Shown: piece after piece, positions 38,245-48,349 of the stretch | Layout: each line of letters begins with the position of its first letter | How positions within the stretch are numbered: the first letter of the stretch is position 1 | Assembly: GCF_002135235.1 (NCBI RefSeq) | Contig: NZ_NEGB01000002.1 | Span: forward strand, 310,001 to 374,000 | Length of the DNA stretch: 64,000 nt | Direction of reading: 5' to 3' | Origin: Acinetobacter silvestris | Lineage (GTDB): Bacteria > Pseudomonadota > Gammaproteobacteria > Pseudomonadales > Moraxellaceae | Translations under genes and position numbers: made by a program | The notes under the pieces: generated by a model | What the model saw: the letters and a program-made list of their open reading frames with translations, nothing else | Database searches by the model: none | Told to the model about the DNA's origin: nothing

Positions 38245-41200
38245 TTAGTGCTCCCCTGTTAATGTACGTATGCCTGTGGTATTGACACCACCATTTCTGA
38301 CTTCTAGGTTGATGTTATCCATGTTCACATTAGTTGTCGGTAAGTATTGTGGACGTCTTAGTTGTATTGCTTGCAGATACGCTTCTGGGGTAACCATGCT
38401 GATAGCTGCTGTGGTTTGGGCAGTTGTATCGACCAAATAATAGTTTCCAGCATCTGTACCGCTTAAACTAAGACCAGTAATTTTCACATTTTTATTTTGT
38501 CCTGTAGCTGAACTTTCAAATTGCCCCATACTACTTTTCACCTGCAGATCATCACCCGCAAAGATGCCATTAAATTGAGCATTTGAAGTATTTAAAGTCA
38601 CATTCGGGTGTCCGTTATAAATACGGTTATCCGCGGTAATACCTGTAATTGAATAAATATTGGCTTTTGTGATATCTGCTGTCGTTTGAGCAGTATTTAC
38701 AACCAATTCATAATTATGTGAATCTGTTCCGCTTAAGCTAATATTGGAAATATCAACTCTTTTATCTGTACCAACATTTTTATCCGTGAATTGTCCTGTT
38801 GCAGTGGCAACACCAAGTTGATCGCCATGAATGATGCCATCAAATTGCGCCGATCCAGTATTCAATACAACATTCGTACTTGCGTCATAAACCCGATCAT
38901 TGGCTGTAATGCCTGTGACTTGGTTAATTTTCGCTTTAGCAATATTGAGTGATCCATCCACGAAAGTTAAATCATAATTGGTGTCCACCCCAGATGCCTT
39001 GTTGAGATAATTACCTGCATTTTTAGCAGTGATCGATGCATTTATACCAGTAAGTACAGATTCATCTTCACCATTGACCAAACCACTTGCAGTAAAACCA
39101 GATACTGTTTGATTTTGCCCATTATAAATCGTGTTGTTACTATTTGCAGTCACTGTCGCTTTCGCTTGAGTAATGGTCGCTTGTGTAGATGTCTGAACTT
39201 GATCAAGTTGATAGTTCCCCGCATCTGTTCCTGATAGTGTAATGCCTGCAAGATTAACCTGTTTACCAGTTCCTACATTTTTATCGCTGAATGTCCCAGT
39301 AGCACCTGTTAATGTAAGATCATCCCCCGCAATTATTCCATTAAATGTTGCACCATCAGTATTTAATGTTGCAGTATTTTTTCCATCGTAGGTTTTATTA
39401 TTCGCTGTAATTCCACCAATATTAAGGTTGGCTTTACTGATGTCAGCAGTACTGCTTGCTGTGCTATTCACCAGATAATTACCTGTATCTGCACCACTCA
39501 AGCTTATACCGTTGATGGTCACAGTTTTACCAGTTCCTGCATTTTTATCGCTAAATGTCCCAGTAGCACCTGTTAATGTAAGATCATCCCCTGCAATTAT
39601 TCCATTAAATGTTGCACCATCAGTATTTAATGTTGCAGTATTTTTTCCATCGTAGGTTTTATTATTCGCTGTAATTCCACCAATATTAAGGTTGGCTTTA
39701 CTGATGTCAGCAGTACTGCTTGCTGTGTTATTCACTAGATTATAGTTGCCTGCATCTGCACCACTCAAGCTTATACCGCTGATGGTCACGGTTTTACCAG
39801 TTCCTGCATTTTTATCGCTGAATGTCCCAGTAGCACCTGTTAATGCAAGATCATCCCCTACAATTATTCCATTAAATATTGCACCATCAGTGTTTAATGT
39901 TGCAGTATTTTTTCCATCGTAGGTTTTATTATTCGCTGTAATTCCACCAATATTAAGGTTGGCTTTACTGATGTCAGCAGTACTGCTTGCTGTGTTATTC
40001 ACTAGATTATAGTTGCCTGCATCTGCACCACTCAAGCTTATACCGTTGATGGTCACAGTTTTACCAGTTCCTGCATTTTTATCGCTGAATGTCCCAGTAG
40101 CACCTGTTAATGCAAGATCATCCCCTACAATTATTCCATTAAATATTGCGCCATCAGTATTTAATGTTGCAGTATTTTTTCCATCGTAGGTTTTATTATT
40201 CGCGGTAATGCCTGTAATTGCATTAATTACAGCTTTATTAATCTTTAAAGTTGCAGTATTAGCAATTAAATCATAACCTTGCTGATTAGAATAATAATTT
40301 GCTGAGTAATCTCCCGCATTACGACCACCAGCATTTCCACTAGATACAAGTAAATTATTATTTAAACCATTGACTGTCGCCAAGGTTTGATTTTTTCCAT
40401 TATATGTCGTTGTTTTATTGATTGTATTTAGATCAAGTGTTGTTAAAAAATTTCTAAGCAATGGTGCAGTTTGCCCATCGTAAATACGCCAAACTGTATT
40501 TTTTCCACCTAAATAACTATTTGCATCAATAAAGGTAAAATTTGTTCCGTCTCTCATCTCAGCAGTGGTTAATCCAACCGTATTATCAGAACCTGAATAA
40601 ACCCCTTCACTTGCTCCTGTTGTCTCTTTATTCCAATATGCATTAGATACTGCTCCACCTGTTCCTAATGCTACGACTCCCCCTGCCGCTACAGAGACAT
40701 CAACCACTCCAGTAGCATAGACATTATTTATAGTCCCATTATTATTACCGACCAATCCACCTGCGAATTGTGCAGATACTTCCCCTGTAGCATATCCATT
40801 GCTGATACTTCCATAATTATTATAACCAACCAATCCTCCAGCAAATTGAGTAGATAGAACTTTATTGGTCGCATAAGTATTTTCTATTTTTGCATTACTT
40901 CCCATATTTTTTCCGACCAGCCCACCCGCTGTTCCACCTGAGGACGTTGCAGATACTGTACCTGTAGCATAAGCAGAATTGATTGAGCCACTATTCAACC
41001 CTACTAGACCACCTACATACTTTCCTCCTGTGATACGCCCTCCCTCAACACCTACATTTTTGATTTGGGAATTTAAACCTGTATAACCAAACAAACCCAC
41101 ATAATCATTAGTACTATTATTAATAAAAATATTATTAATGCTTTGCCCCAAACCATCAAATAAACCTATAAATGCTTTGGATGTATCATTCTCTACATTA

Positions 41201-43911
41201 TAGATTCCTGTTCCAATCGGATTAAACCCAGCCCCACTATTCCAATTCACCGTATCAGATGCATCAATATTATTTCCAAGCAGATATTTTCCACTCAGAT
41301 TTTTATTCATATTCTGTAATTGATTGACATTTAAAATAGCCGTATACAAAGCAGGTCGATTCGTTGAATCTATTATTCCTGTAGGTAAATCATTTTTATT
41401 AAACACTTGGTTGTTTGCTAAACCAAGTAAGTATGGCGTCGTTTGATTATTCCCATTGCCCCAAACTGAACCAAAATCAAAACCGGAAAAATTATTTTTA
41501 TCAAACATTTGAGTTGTGGTTAAACCTATAACATTTGACAATGTACCCGAATTATTACCAACAGCTTGAGTTTGACCCACAGTTTCATTATTCCAAAAGC
41601 TATTCGATATCTCTACACCACCACCACCTCCGATAATAGAACCAACTCCACTTGTTCCATTTACACCACCTGTAACATAAGAATTATTAATTTTTATAGA
41701 AAAATTATTAGAATTATAAACAGCACCTGCAATACCACCAATATAGTTGCTAACATTACTGATTCTTCCAGAAAAATAAGTATTATCAATTACAGTATTA
41801 CTATTAAGAACACCAACTAGACCACCAACATAATTTGCAGTATTTCCACCATCAATTTTTGCATTTGAGAATGTATTAGTTAGTGTTATTAACGCTGATG
41901 TATTTCCATTTGAAAATTCTAAAGCACCAACAACCCCACCTATATATGAACTACCTGATTTCACACTTCCAGTTGTATAACTATTTTGTATCTTACTATT
42001 CCCATTTAAATATCCAGCTAAAACACCTGTAAAACTAGCCCCTGTAATATCGGCTTCTGTTATTCCTACATTTAAAATTTGTGCTGACGTACCACTTCCA
42101 ATTAATCCTATATAATCTGAATTGGGCTTATAGATGAAGATTTTGCTTATTATATAATTTAATCCATCCAAAGTACCTGAAAAAGATGTTGTTGGTGAAG
42201 AATACCCTCCATCCCCAATCGGATTAAATCCAGCCCCACCATTCCAATTGACCGTCCCACTGGCATCAATATGATTCGCAAGAGCAAAGTTACCATTTAA
42301 CTGGGTTCCCATACCTTGCACACCATAAATATCGGTCAATTTCCACGGTGTTGCAGAAGAGCCATCTCCACCTATCGCGCGGATAAAACTACCACCATTC
42401 AAACGAAAATCTTTAGCATAGAAACTTGGTAATACAGGCGCATTTTGTAGCCAGTTACCTTTATTTAAAGTGAAAGTTCCAACATTAATTGCATCCTTCG
42501 CTGAAATATTATTGGCTGCATTTAAGGTCAGACCACCACTCGTTGCTGTGATTTTTTTATTTAAAATAATGTCCTTATCGGCTTGCAAAGTCAGCGTGGA
42601 ATTACTTGACCAAGCTAAATCGGCATCAACTGTGATATTACCGTCTTGAGTACCAACAGCAGTTCCACCTGTATAAACTGTTACACCTGTCGTTGCTAAA
42701 GCATTGATTAAAGTTGTTGCGTTAATAACCGTATCATCTTGGTTTGCTACAAAACCTGTACCTGTGTCTGTTGCATTGGAAATAACAACATTATGAGGAT
42801 CAATGAGCCAATTTCCTGTTTTCCCACCTTCTGAAAGAGTAGATATTTTAATGTCTTTATCTATATTTACTTTTGCAGCACTGGTTTCTATAAATCCACC
42901 ATTCTGACCATTTTTACCTTCAGCTTTTAATGTTCCACTAACATTAGTTTCACCATTTTGCATATCACCCAATAAGATGATTTCACCTTTGGCATTTTGA
43001 GTTGAGCGGTTGGCTTCAATGATCCCACTGTGGTTGATCACAGCTTTGCTTAGACTACCTTTGGCTTTAGCGGTTAAATACACCGCACCATTTTCAGCAA
43101 TAATCGCACCGCCATTGTCCACCAAGCCTTGTAATACCCCTAAATCGACCTGATATTGGGTAAGTGAACCATTTTGTAGCGCTAAAGTGACTTGACTGGC
43201 TGATGTTAAATGGGTAGTTCCATTCGGCGTAGTAATTGTTCCTGTATTTTTGACATTAGGTGCAATCAGGGCAACTGTTCCACCTTGTAAAGTATTGATC
43301 GTACCGTGATTTTCAATTGTTGCTGTACTATTCGCATCACCCTTTAAGGTGTATTTACCCTTTTGAATATCGGCATCATTTAACTTTAAGGTTGAAGCAA
43401 CCAAACCACCAACATTCACCTGAGCCGTTTTTGAAAAAACCACACCGTTCGGATTCAGTAAAAACACTTGTCCATTGGCATTGAGTCGCCCCATAATTTG
43501 AGAGGCATTACTGTCCATTACATGATTAATGGCTGTAGATGACTGGTTTGGCTGATTAAAATTGACGATGGCATCTTTGCCAATATTAAATGCATTCCAG
43601 TTGGTACTTAGATTTTGGCTATTTTGATTGATATTAAGGGTATTACCATTTTGGGAAAATTGAGCGCTACCCGAATTAATTTGAGCACCTGTGGGTAAAG
43701 TATGGTCTTGTATCGCCGCATGGATAGATAAAGGCAAAAGTGCCACACTACTAAATAAGACGACACCTACAACCTTTGAGATCAAGCTCGTTTGTTGATC
43801 CACTAATATTTTATTCTGACTGCTCCCACCACTATGGTTTTTTGCCAATTCAGAAACAGCTTGCCAGCAAGATAGTTGTGTATTCCATATCACTTTATAT
43901 ATTTTGTTCAT
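38245..43911 (-). CDS. Two-partner secretion exoprotein (TpsA, FHA-type) with GLUG and MBG/YDG repeats
   Basis: An 1888-residue secreted filamentous haemagglutinin-like protein. An extended signal peptide (MNKIYKVIWNTQLSCWQAVS, typical ESPR) is cleaved near residue 65. The TPS domain follows, with GAQINSGSAQFSQNG, NSQNLSTNWNAFNIG and FLLNPNGVVFSKTAQVNVGGL. The middle (about 650-1170) carries GLUG-like repeats (GGLVGYN and variants); residues about 1230-1850 are MBG/YDG-type domains, four of them almost identical. The end (LTGEH) is short: no VENN motif or toxin domain, so adhesion or biofilm is likelier than contact-dependent killing. ATG 43911 fits ESPR. Confidence 0.93.
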   Translation of the reverse strand: MNKIYKVIWNTQLSCWQAVSELAKNHSGGSSQNKILVDQQTSLISKVVGVVLFSSVALLPLSIHAAIQDHTLPTGAQINSGSAQFSQNGNTLNINQNSQNLSTNWNAFNIGKDAIVNFNQPNQSSTAINHVMDSNASQIMGRLNANGQVFLLNPNGVVFSKTAQVNVGGLVASTLKLNDADIQKGKYTLKGDANSTATIENHGTINTLQGGTVALIAPNVKNTGTITTPNGTTHLTSASQVTLALQNGSLTQYQVDLGVLQGLVDNGGAIIAENGAVYLTAKAKGSLSKAVINHSGIIEANRSTQNAKGEIILLGDMQNGETNVSGTLKAEGKNGQNGGFIETSAAKVNIDKDIKISTLSEGGKTGNWLIDPHNVVISNATDTGTGFVANQDDTVINATTLINALATTGVTVYTGGTAVGTQDGNITVDADLAWSSNSTLTLQADKDIILNKKITATSGGLTLNAANNISAKDAINVGTFTLNKGNWLQNAPVLPSFYAKDFRLNGGSFIRAIGGDGSSATPWKLTDIYGVQGMGTQLNGNFALANHIDASGTVNWNGGAGFNPIGDGGYSSPTTSFSGTLDGLNYIISKIFIYKPNSDYIGLIGSGTSAQILNVGITEADITGASFTGVLAGYLNGNSKIQNSYTTGSVKSGSSYIGGVVGALEFSNGNTSALITLTNTFSNAKIDGGNTANYVGGLVGVLNSNTVIDNTYFSGRISNVSNYIGGIAGAVYNSNNFSIKINNSYVTGGVNGTSGVGSIIGGGGGVEISNSFWNNETVGQTQAVGNNSGTLSNVIGLTTTQMFDKNNFSGFDFGSVWGNGNNQTTPYLLGLANNQVFNKNDLPTGIIDSTNRPALYTAILNVNQLQNMNKNLSGKYLLGNNIDASDTVNWNSGAGFNPIGTGIYNVENDTSKAFIGLFDGLGQSINNIFINNSTNDYVGLFGYTGLNSQIKNVGVEGGRITGGKYVGGLVGLNSGSINSAYATGTVSATSSGGTAGGLVGKNMGSNAKIENTYATNKVLSTQFAGGLVGYNNYGSISNGYATGEVSAQFAGGLVGNNNGTINNVYATGVVDVSVAAGGVVALGTGGAVSNAYWNKETTGASEGVYSGSDNTVGLTTAEMRDGTNFTFIDANSYLGGKNTVWRIYDGQTAPLLRNFLTTLDLNTINKTTTYNGKNQTLATVNGLNNNLLVSSGNAGGRNAGDYSANYYSNQQGYDLIANTATLKINKAVINAITGITANNKTYDGKNTATLNTDGAIFNGIIVGDDLALTGATGTFSDKNAGTGKTVTINGISLSGADAGNYNLVNNTASSTADISKANLNIGGITANNKTYDGKNTATLNTDGAIFNGIIVGDDLALTGATGTFSDKNAGTGKTVTISGISLSGADAGNYNLVNNTASSTADISKANLNIGGITANNKTYDGKNTATLNTDGATFNGIIAGDDLTLTGATGTFSDKNAGTGKTVTINGISLSGADTGNYLVNSTASSTADISKANLNIGGITANNKTYDGKNTATLNTDGATFNGIIAGDDLTLTGATGTFSDKNVGTGKQVNLAGITLSGTDAGNYQLDQVQTSTQATITQAKATVTANSNNTIYNGQNQTVSGFTASGLVNGEDESVLTGINASITAKNAGNYLNKASGVDTNYDLTFVDGSLNIAKAKINQVTGITANDRVYDASTNVVLNTGSAQFDGIIHGDQLGVATATGQFTDKNVGTDKRVDISNISLSGTDSHNYELVVNTAQTTADITKANIYSITGITADNRIYNGHPNVTLNTSNAQFNGIFAGDDLQVKSSMGQFESSATGQNKNVKITGLSLSGTDAGNYYLVDTTAQTTAAISMVTPEAYLQAIQLRRPQYLPTTNVNMDNINLEVRNGGVNTTGIRTLTGEH
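39269..40204 (-). repeat. Four near-identical tandem repeats in tpsA (264-267 bp units)
   Basis: The anchor CCATCGTAGG recurs at 39383, 39647, 39914 and 40181, spacings of 264, 267 and 267 bp. Each unit encodes ANLNIGGITANNKTYDGKN and then a GATGTFSDKNAGTGK segment, with only a few substitutions. One unit lost a codon (NYLVN for NYNLVN). More diverged copies flank it at 38.5-39.27 kb. Confidence 0.92.
40660..42080 (-). repeat. GLUG-type protein repeats in tpsA
   Basis: Degenerate repeats of a G-G-L-V-G-x-N pattern followed by NAYATGxVS-like strands, in two clusters (about 40660-41060 and 41620-42080) separated by a degenerate region. GLUG repeats are typical of bacterial adhesins and surface proteins. 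Confidence 0.75.
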
Positions 43912-44104
43912 TCTACTACCCAAAATTTAATGATTAAATATTAACCATTCAATCAAAAATACTTTGGAGCGTACATACCTGAAATCAGGTATTCCATTCT
44001 TTTAAAATGACTTTTTGGTGACTTATGTCACACTTTAACTCACCTTCTATCAGAAAAAATAAAAGGAAGCCGAAGCTTCCTTTATATAGGAAAGACAATA
44101 TTAC
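43912..44104. other. Promoter region of the tps operon
   Basis: About 190 bp between the dctA stop and the tpsA start, including the dctA terminator. It must hold the tps promoter. No operator was recognised. Confidence 0.4.
44061..44083 (-). terminator. Terminator of dctA
   Basis: AAAGGAAGC-CGAA-GCTTCCTTT, 22 bp after the dctA stop. The stem-loop is the same as the one behind tpsB. Confidence 0.85.
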
Positions 44105-45451
44105 TTATGCAGTAACATTTTCTTCTGACATTTTACGATCCACTTCTTCTGGATTGTTTAATGCTTCATTTAATTTTTCTGTATCCAATTGGCCGACCCA
44201 TTTCGCGACTACAATAGTTGCCAAAGAGTTGCCAACCAAATTGGTTAAAGCACGCGCTTCAGACATAAAGCGGTCAATTCCTAAAATAAGTGCCAAGCCA
44301 GCAACAGGAATATGACCCACTGCAGACAATGTCGCCGCCATGACAATAAAACCAGATCCTGTTACACCCGCAGCCCCTTTAGAGGATATTAATAAGACCA
44401 CTAACAGTGTAATTTGATGTGAAAGATCTAACTGCGTATTGGTTGCCTGTGCAATAAAAATCGCTGCCATAGTCAAATAAATAGATGTACCATCTAAGTT
44501 AAATGAATAACCTGTTGGAATGACCAAGCCAACAACAGACTTTTCACAACCTGCAATTTCTAACTTCTTCAACATGCGCGGCAAGACCGACTCTGAAGAT
44601 GATGTCCCTAATACAATTAATAATTCTTCACGAATCATACGAATCATTTTGAGAATGCTAAATCCGCAAAAACGGCTAATACTTCCTAAAATAATAAAGA
44701 TAAACAGCAAACAAGTAATATAGAAACAGATAATCAGTTGTGCTAATTGCGCAAGGCTACCAATACCATATTTACCAATGGTGAATGCCATTGCACCAAA
44801 TGCGCCAATAGGTGCAAGTTTCATAATCATATTTACAATGTTAAAGAACACATGTGAAATTTGATCAATAAACTTCAATACAGGTTTACCTGCATCACCT
44901 AATTTGTGCAGTGCAAAACCAAATAAAATTGCAAACAACAAAACCTGAAGAATTTCACCTTCAGCAAAGGCGCCAACGACAGTATTTGGAATAATATTCA
45001 TCAAGAAATCGAGCGTAGACTGAGACTCACCTGATGCCACATATTTAGAAATCCCTGAGACATCTAAAGTTGCAGGGTCAATATTCATACCAACACCTGG
45101 TTTAGCAATGTTAATCACCAATAAACCAATCAAAAGTGCAATGGTAGAAACAATTTCAAAATACAGTAACGCAATACCGCCCGTTTTGCCCACAGACTTC
45201 ATGCTTTCCATGCCTGCGATACCACTGACCACAGTACAGAAAATTACAGGTGCAATAATCATTTTGATTAAGCGAATAAAGGCATCACCTAACGGCTTTA
45301 ATTGCTCACCTAGACCTGGTACATGTTTTTCAACACCATTGATCAGTTGCGTACCACTTGGGTAAAAGTGACCTACTAACACACCGGCAATAATAGCAAC
45401 AATCACTTGAAAATAGAGTGACTTATATAAAGGTTTTTTAGCCATAATCAT
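44105..45451 (-). CDS. dctA: C4-dicarboxylate:cation symporter DctA
   Basis: A 448-residue inner-membrane importer of succinate, fumarate and malate, in the DAACS family. The substrate loop [15 protein letters not shown] and [25 protein letters not shown] match DctA closely. The late [20 protein letters not shown] with the [15 protein letters not shown] motif completes the substrate site. Eight membrane helices plus two hairpins are expected. The start is ATG 45451 or 45445. A long AT-rich leader separates it from the divergent YbiB-like gene. Confidence 0.93.
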   Translation of the reverse strand: MIMAKKPLYKSLYFQVIVAIIAGVLVGHFYPSGTQLINGVEKHVPGLGEQLKPLGDAFIRLIKMIIAPVIFCTVVSGIAGMESMKSVGKTGGIALLYFEIVSTIALLIGLLVINIAKPGVGMNIDPATLDVSGISKYVASGESQSTLDFLMNIIPNTVVGAFAEGEILQVLLFAILFGFALHKLGDAGKPVLKFIDQISHVFFNIVNMIMKLAPIGAFGAMAFTIGKYGIGSLAQLAQLIICFYITCLLFIFIILGSISRFCGFSILKMIRMIREELLIVLGTSSSESVLPRMLKKLEIAGCEKSVVGLVIPTGYSFNLDGTSIYLTMAAIFIAQATNTQLDLSHQITLLVVLLISSKGAAGVTGSGFIVMAATLSAVGHIPVAGLALILGIDRFMSEARALTNLVGNSLATIVVAKWVGQLDTEKLNEALNNPEEVDRKMSEENVTA

Positions 45452-45869
45452 AACTTCGTCTTATATTCCTGCATGCAGAAATATCCATTTTTTTGCCTAT
45501 TCTTACGAATACACAGCCCTGAATCTTTTTACGAAGTGCAAAAAGACAATGAGTTTTTGTGAAAAACCCGACTTAAGATGAAAACAAAGAAAAATTTATA
45601 AATGAAATAGCCAACTCTGCAAATAATCATTTAGAAAAAGTATTAAATACAAAATGTCAGGCTAAGGAGATCATCAAAATTTAAATAAATTCTATAAGCG
45701 GAAAGTTTACTTGAATTCAGATCAAAATTAGTTAATAAGAGTCCTTTTTGCTTATTTTTCACACAAAATCCATTCAGACATTAGTCTAATATGGATATTC
45801 TTTTTTTCTTCATTTTATTTTTATGGCATAGTGTTGAAATTCATTTTCATACGAAATACTCGAATACTC
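45452..45869. other. 418-bp intergenic region between dctA and the YbiB-like gene
   Basis: AT-rich region that must carry both divergent promoters. No clear operator, hairpin or frame was found. A GTG at 45831 could extend the right-hand gene by 13 codons. Confidence 0.4.
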
Positions 45870-46865
45870 ATGGATAACAAAAGAAACCTTTATAAAGACT
45901 ATGAACATCCATTTGCACAATATGTTCGTATTGTCGGCAAAGGTAAAAATGGCGCGAGATCATTAACTTATAATGAGGCATACCAAGCATTCAGTATGAT
46001 TTTAAAGGGTGAAGTACTAGATGTACAACTCGGTGCTTTTCTGATGTTACTCCGAGTCAAAGAAGAATCTGTAGATGAATTAACAGGATTTGTTCAAGCG
46101 ACTAAAGATCAATTAAGCTTTAAAAGCCTAAATATTGATTTGGACTGGTCATCTTATGCTGGAAAAAGAAAGCACTATCCGTGGTTTTTACTCGCCGCTT
46201 TAACACTGGCGAAACAGGGTTATAAAATTATCATGCATGGGGCATCTGGTCATACCATTAATCGACTCTATACCGAACAAGTTTTAGAATATTTAGACTA
46301 TAATATTTGTCAAAATGAAGATGATGTTGTAGAACAACTTAAAAAACAAAATTTTGCTTATATACCATTACAGGTGATCTCACCCATTTTAAGTGATTTA
46401 ATTGCACTTCGTAATGTGATGGGTTTACGTTCGCCTATTCACACTCTAGCACGCCTGATTAATCCCTTTAATGCTAAGGCCACGATGCAAGCCATCTTCC
46501 ATCCAGCATATCGTCGTTCACATCAACAAGCTGCTTTTCAACTGGGTTATCAAGACAGTGCCGTGATTAAAGGTGAAGGTGGTGAATTTGAACGAAATCC
46601 AGATGCTAAAACACTGATCTGTGGCATCAAAGATGGTGAACTATACGAACATGAATTACCTAAGTTGACGGATAATCGCAGTCCCGTAGAAGAACAACTG
46701 GATTTAGCTATATTTAAAGCGGTGTGGGAAGGTAAACAACAGCATGAATATGGAGAGATTGCCGTTACTGAAACAATGGGAATTGCTTTATATACCATGG
46801 GCGTTTGTAGCCATTATGATGATGCCATGCTAAAGGCAAGAGAGTTTTGGAAAAATCGTTTTTAA
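45870..46865 (+). CDS. Glycosyl transferase family 3-like protein, YbiB type
   Basis: A 331-residue protein resembling the anthranilate phosphoribosyltransferase fold (TrpD). It has the helical N-terminus (SLTYNEAYQAFSMILKGEV) and an IIMHGASGHTINRLYTEQVL segment where TrpD has its PRPP-binding loop. The loop is altered, as in YbiB proteins, which in E. coli are nucleic-acid binding rather than biosynthetic. No trp genes are nearby, which supports that reading. ATG 45870 has no obvious ribosome site; GTG 45831 would give 344 residues. Confidence 0.8.
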   Translation: MDNKRNLYKDYEHPFAQYVRIVGKGKNGARSLTYNEAYQAFSMILKGEVLDVQLGAFLMLLRVKEESVDELTGFVQATKDQLSFKSLNIDLDWSSYAGKRKHYPWFLLAALTLAKQGYKIIMHGASGHTINRLYTEQVLEYLDYNICQNEDDVVEQLKKQNFAYIPLQVISPILSDLIALRNVMGLRSPIHTLARLINPFNAKATMQAIFHPAYRRSHQQAAFQLGYQDSAVIKGEGGEFERNPDAKTLICGIKDGELYEHELPKLTDNRSPVEEQLDLAIFKAVWEGKQQHEYGEIAVTETMGIALYTMGVCSHYDDAMLKAREFWKNRF

Positions 46866-46932
46866 TATCGAACGTCTAAGTCAGACCAAAGTTTTTTATT
46901 CTAAATAATCTATTTAGTATGGTTCGAAAAAT

Positions 46933-46963
46933 ATGGCAAGCGATCCCTGAGGATTCTTGCCAT
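46933..46963. terminator. Long hairpin behind the YbiB-like gene
   Basis: ATGGCAAG and CTTGCCAT arms with an inner ATCC-CTGA-GGAT stem. There is no T-run, so it may be a terminator or a repeat-like hairpin. Confidence 0.45.
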
Positions 46964-46987
46964 GCATCAATTAAATCTTAGTACCAC

Positions 46988-47254
46988 TTAAACAAAACGG
47001 ATCGGCTGAAACTCAGGTTCAGGTACATGTGAATCACATTCTTCCCCTTCTTCTTTATGCCCTTTATCAATATAACCCGTTCGTTCTTTCTCAGAAACAT
47101 GCTGATGTTCCCAAGAAATCACTGCTTGCATGCAAATTTGACGCTGCTCTTGAGTTAATGCAACACCATTTGGCCATTTGCCAATTTCTACTGCTGTTTT
47201 TAAACGCTCCACAATATCTGCATCTAAAATAGAAAGCATTTGTTCAATATTCAT
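46988..47254 (-). CDS. DUF1315 family protein (YeaC-like)
   Basis: An 88-residue soluble protein beginning MNIEQMLSILDADIVERLKTAVEIG, with the GKWPNG..LTQEQRQICMQAVISWE pattern of the DUF1315 (YeaC) family, and ending FQPIRFV. The C-terminal part is Glu/His-rich. Role unknown. ATG 47254 starts 2 bp after the nadK stop, so it is translated from the nadK transcript. Confidence 0.9.
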   Translation of the reverse strand: MNIEQMLSILDADIVERLKTAVEIGKWPNGVALTQEQRQICMQAVISWEHQHVSEKERTGYIDKGHKEEGEECDSHVPEPEFQPIRFV

Positions 47255-47256
47255 GG

Positions 47257-48162
47257 TCAATCCTGCTGTTGAAATGAGTCAAAATCTTGGTTCCACCCCA
47301 GTTTAGTACGACATGCCATATAGAAATCATAACCGGGTGGATGCAATAAAATTAATTTAAACGGATGTTTGCGTATATGCAAACTATCGCCCACATTTAA
47401 AGAAATACTGTGTTGCCCATCGGCACTGACCATAGGTAATACACGGTTTTCACGAATTTGAATTTTAATCTCACTTTGTCCACCGACCACAATTGGACGA
47501 GAAGACAAGGTATGTGGATGCATGGGCACTAAAGCAATCGCATCCATACTCGGATGTAAAATTGGACCACCACCCGATAAAGCGTAAGCGGTTGAACCCG
47601 TAGGTGTCGAAACAATTAAGCCATCACTATGCTGACGATAGACATACTGACCATCAATATTCAACTCGAAGTCGATCATATGTACCGACTTACCCGAGTG
47701 TAACACCACATCATTTAAGGCAATCGCATCATAAATGACTTCATTATTACTGCGGACTTCCATTTCCAATAGAAACCGGCGATCAAGCTGAAACTCACCT
47801 TTCAAAACCTGGTCCAGTTTAAAAATCACTTCTGTGGGCTTAATATCGGTCAAAAAACCTAAACGACCACGATTAACCCCCAACACGGGAGTATTATGTT
47901 TGACCAGTGCCCTAGCAGCATGTAGCAGTGAACCATCCCCACCCACCACTATGACTAAATCAACAACTTCACCTAAAAGCTGACGACTCACTGTTTGAGT
48001 GTTGGTATATGGAACCAATGCAGCTGTTGCAGAATCAAATACAGGATGTAATCCCAAACCTAATAAATGATCATGAATAAGACATAAGGTATCGACTACA
48101 GATGATTTATCTGGTCGCCCAATGATCCCAATATTTCGAAATGTCTTTGGTGAAATTTGCAC
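47257..48162 (-). CDS. nadK: NAD kinase
   Basis: A 301-residue cytosolic enzyme that phosphorylates NAD to NADP using ATP. The catalytic loop VIVVGGDGSLLHAAR (GGDG motif near residue 75), the NRGRLGFLTDI stretch and VLHSGKSVHMIDFELNIDG are typical. SDGLIVSTPTGSTAYALSGGGP near residue 180 binds NAD. It shares a transcript with the DUF1315 gene. Upstream, the divergent mrcB leaves about 190 bp for promoters. Confidence 0.95.
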   Translation of the reverse strand: MQISPKTFRNIGIIGRPDKSSVVDTLCLIHDHLLGLGLHPVFDSATAALVPYTNTQTVSRQLLGEVVDLVIVVGGDGSLLHAARALVKHNTPVLGVNRGRLGFLTDIKPTEVIFKLDQVLKGEFQLDRRFLLEMEVRSNNEVIYDAIALNDVVLHSGKSVHMIDFELNIDGQYVYRQHSDGLIVSTPTGSTAYALSGGGPILHPSMDAIALVPMHPHTLSSRPIVVGGQSEIKIQIRENRVLPMVSADGQHSISLNVGDSLHIRKHPFKLILLHPPGYDFYMACRTKLGWNQDFDSFQQQD

Positions 48163-48349
48163 AGTACGCTACGGCTCCACTGTTTGATACGCTCTATAAT
48201 AGCACTATCGTATTTATTTAAAAAAACATTCCTTACTGAACATCCACAAGTTTATAGCGAATATTTCGCTTAATTCACAGATTTATTATTGCAAATTAAA
48301 GAAAAGATTCGCATGATTGCCACAAACAATCAGGATCTTGTCTGAATAT

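Noticed and set aside
39269..40204. Regular 264-267 bp repeats, considered as a CRISPR-like or mobile array
   Set aside because: The repeats are inside one continuous coding frame and encode tandem MBG/YDG domains; there are no short repeats with unique spacers.
38245..43911. Contact-dependent inhibition system (CdiA-like)
   Set aside because: No VENN or toxin domain at the C-terminus and no immunity gene after tpsB; the protein ends soon after the last repeat.
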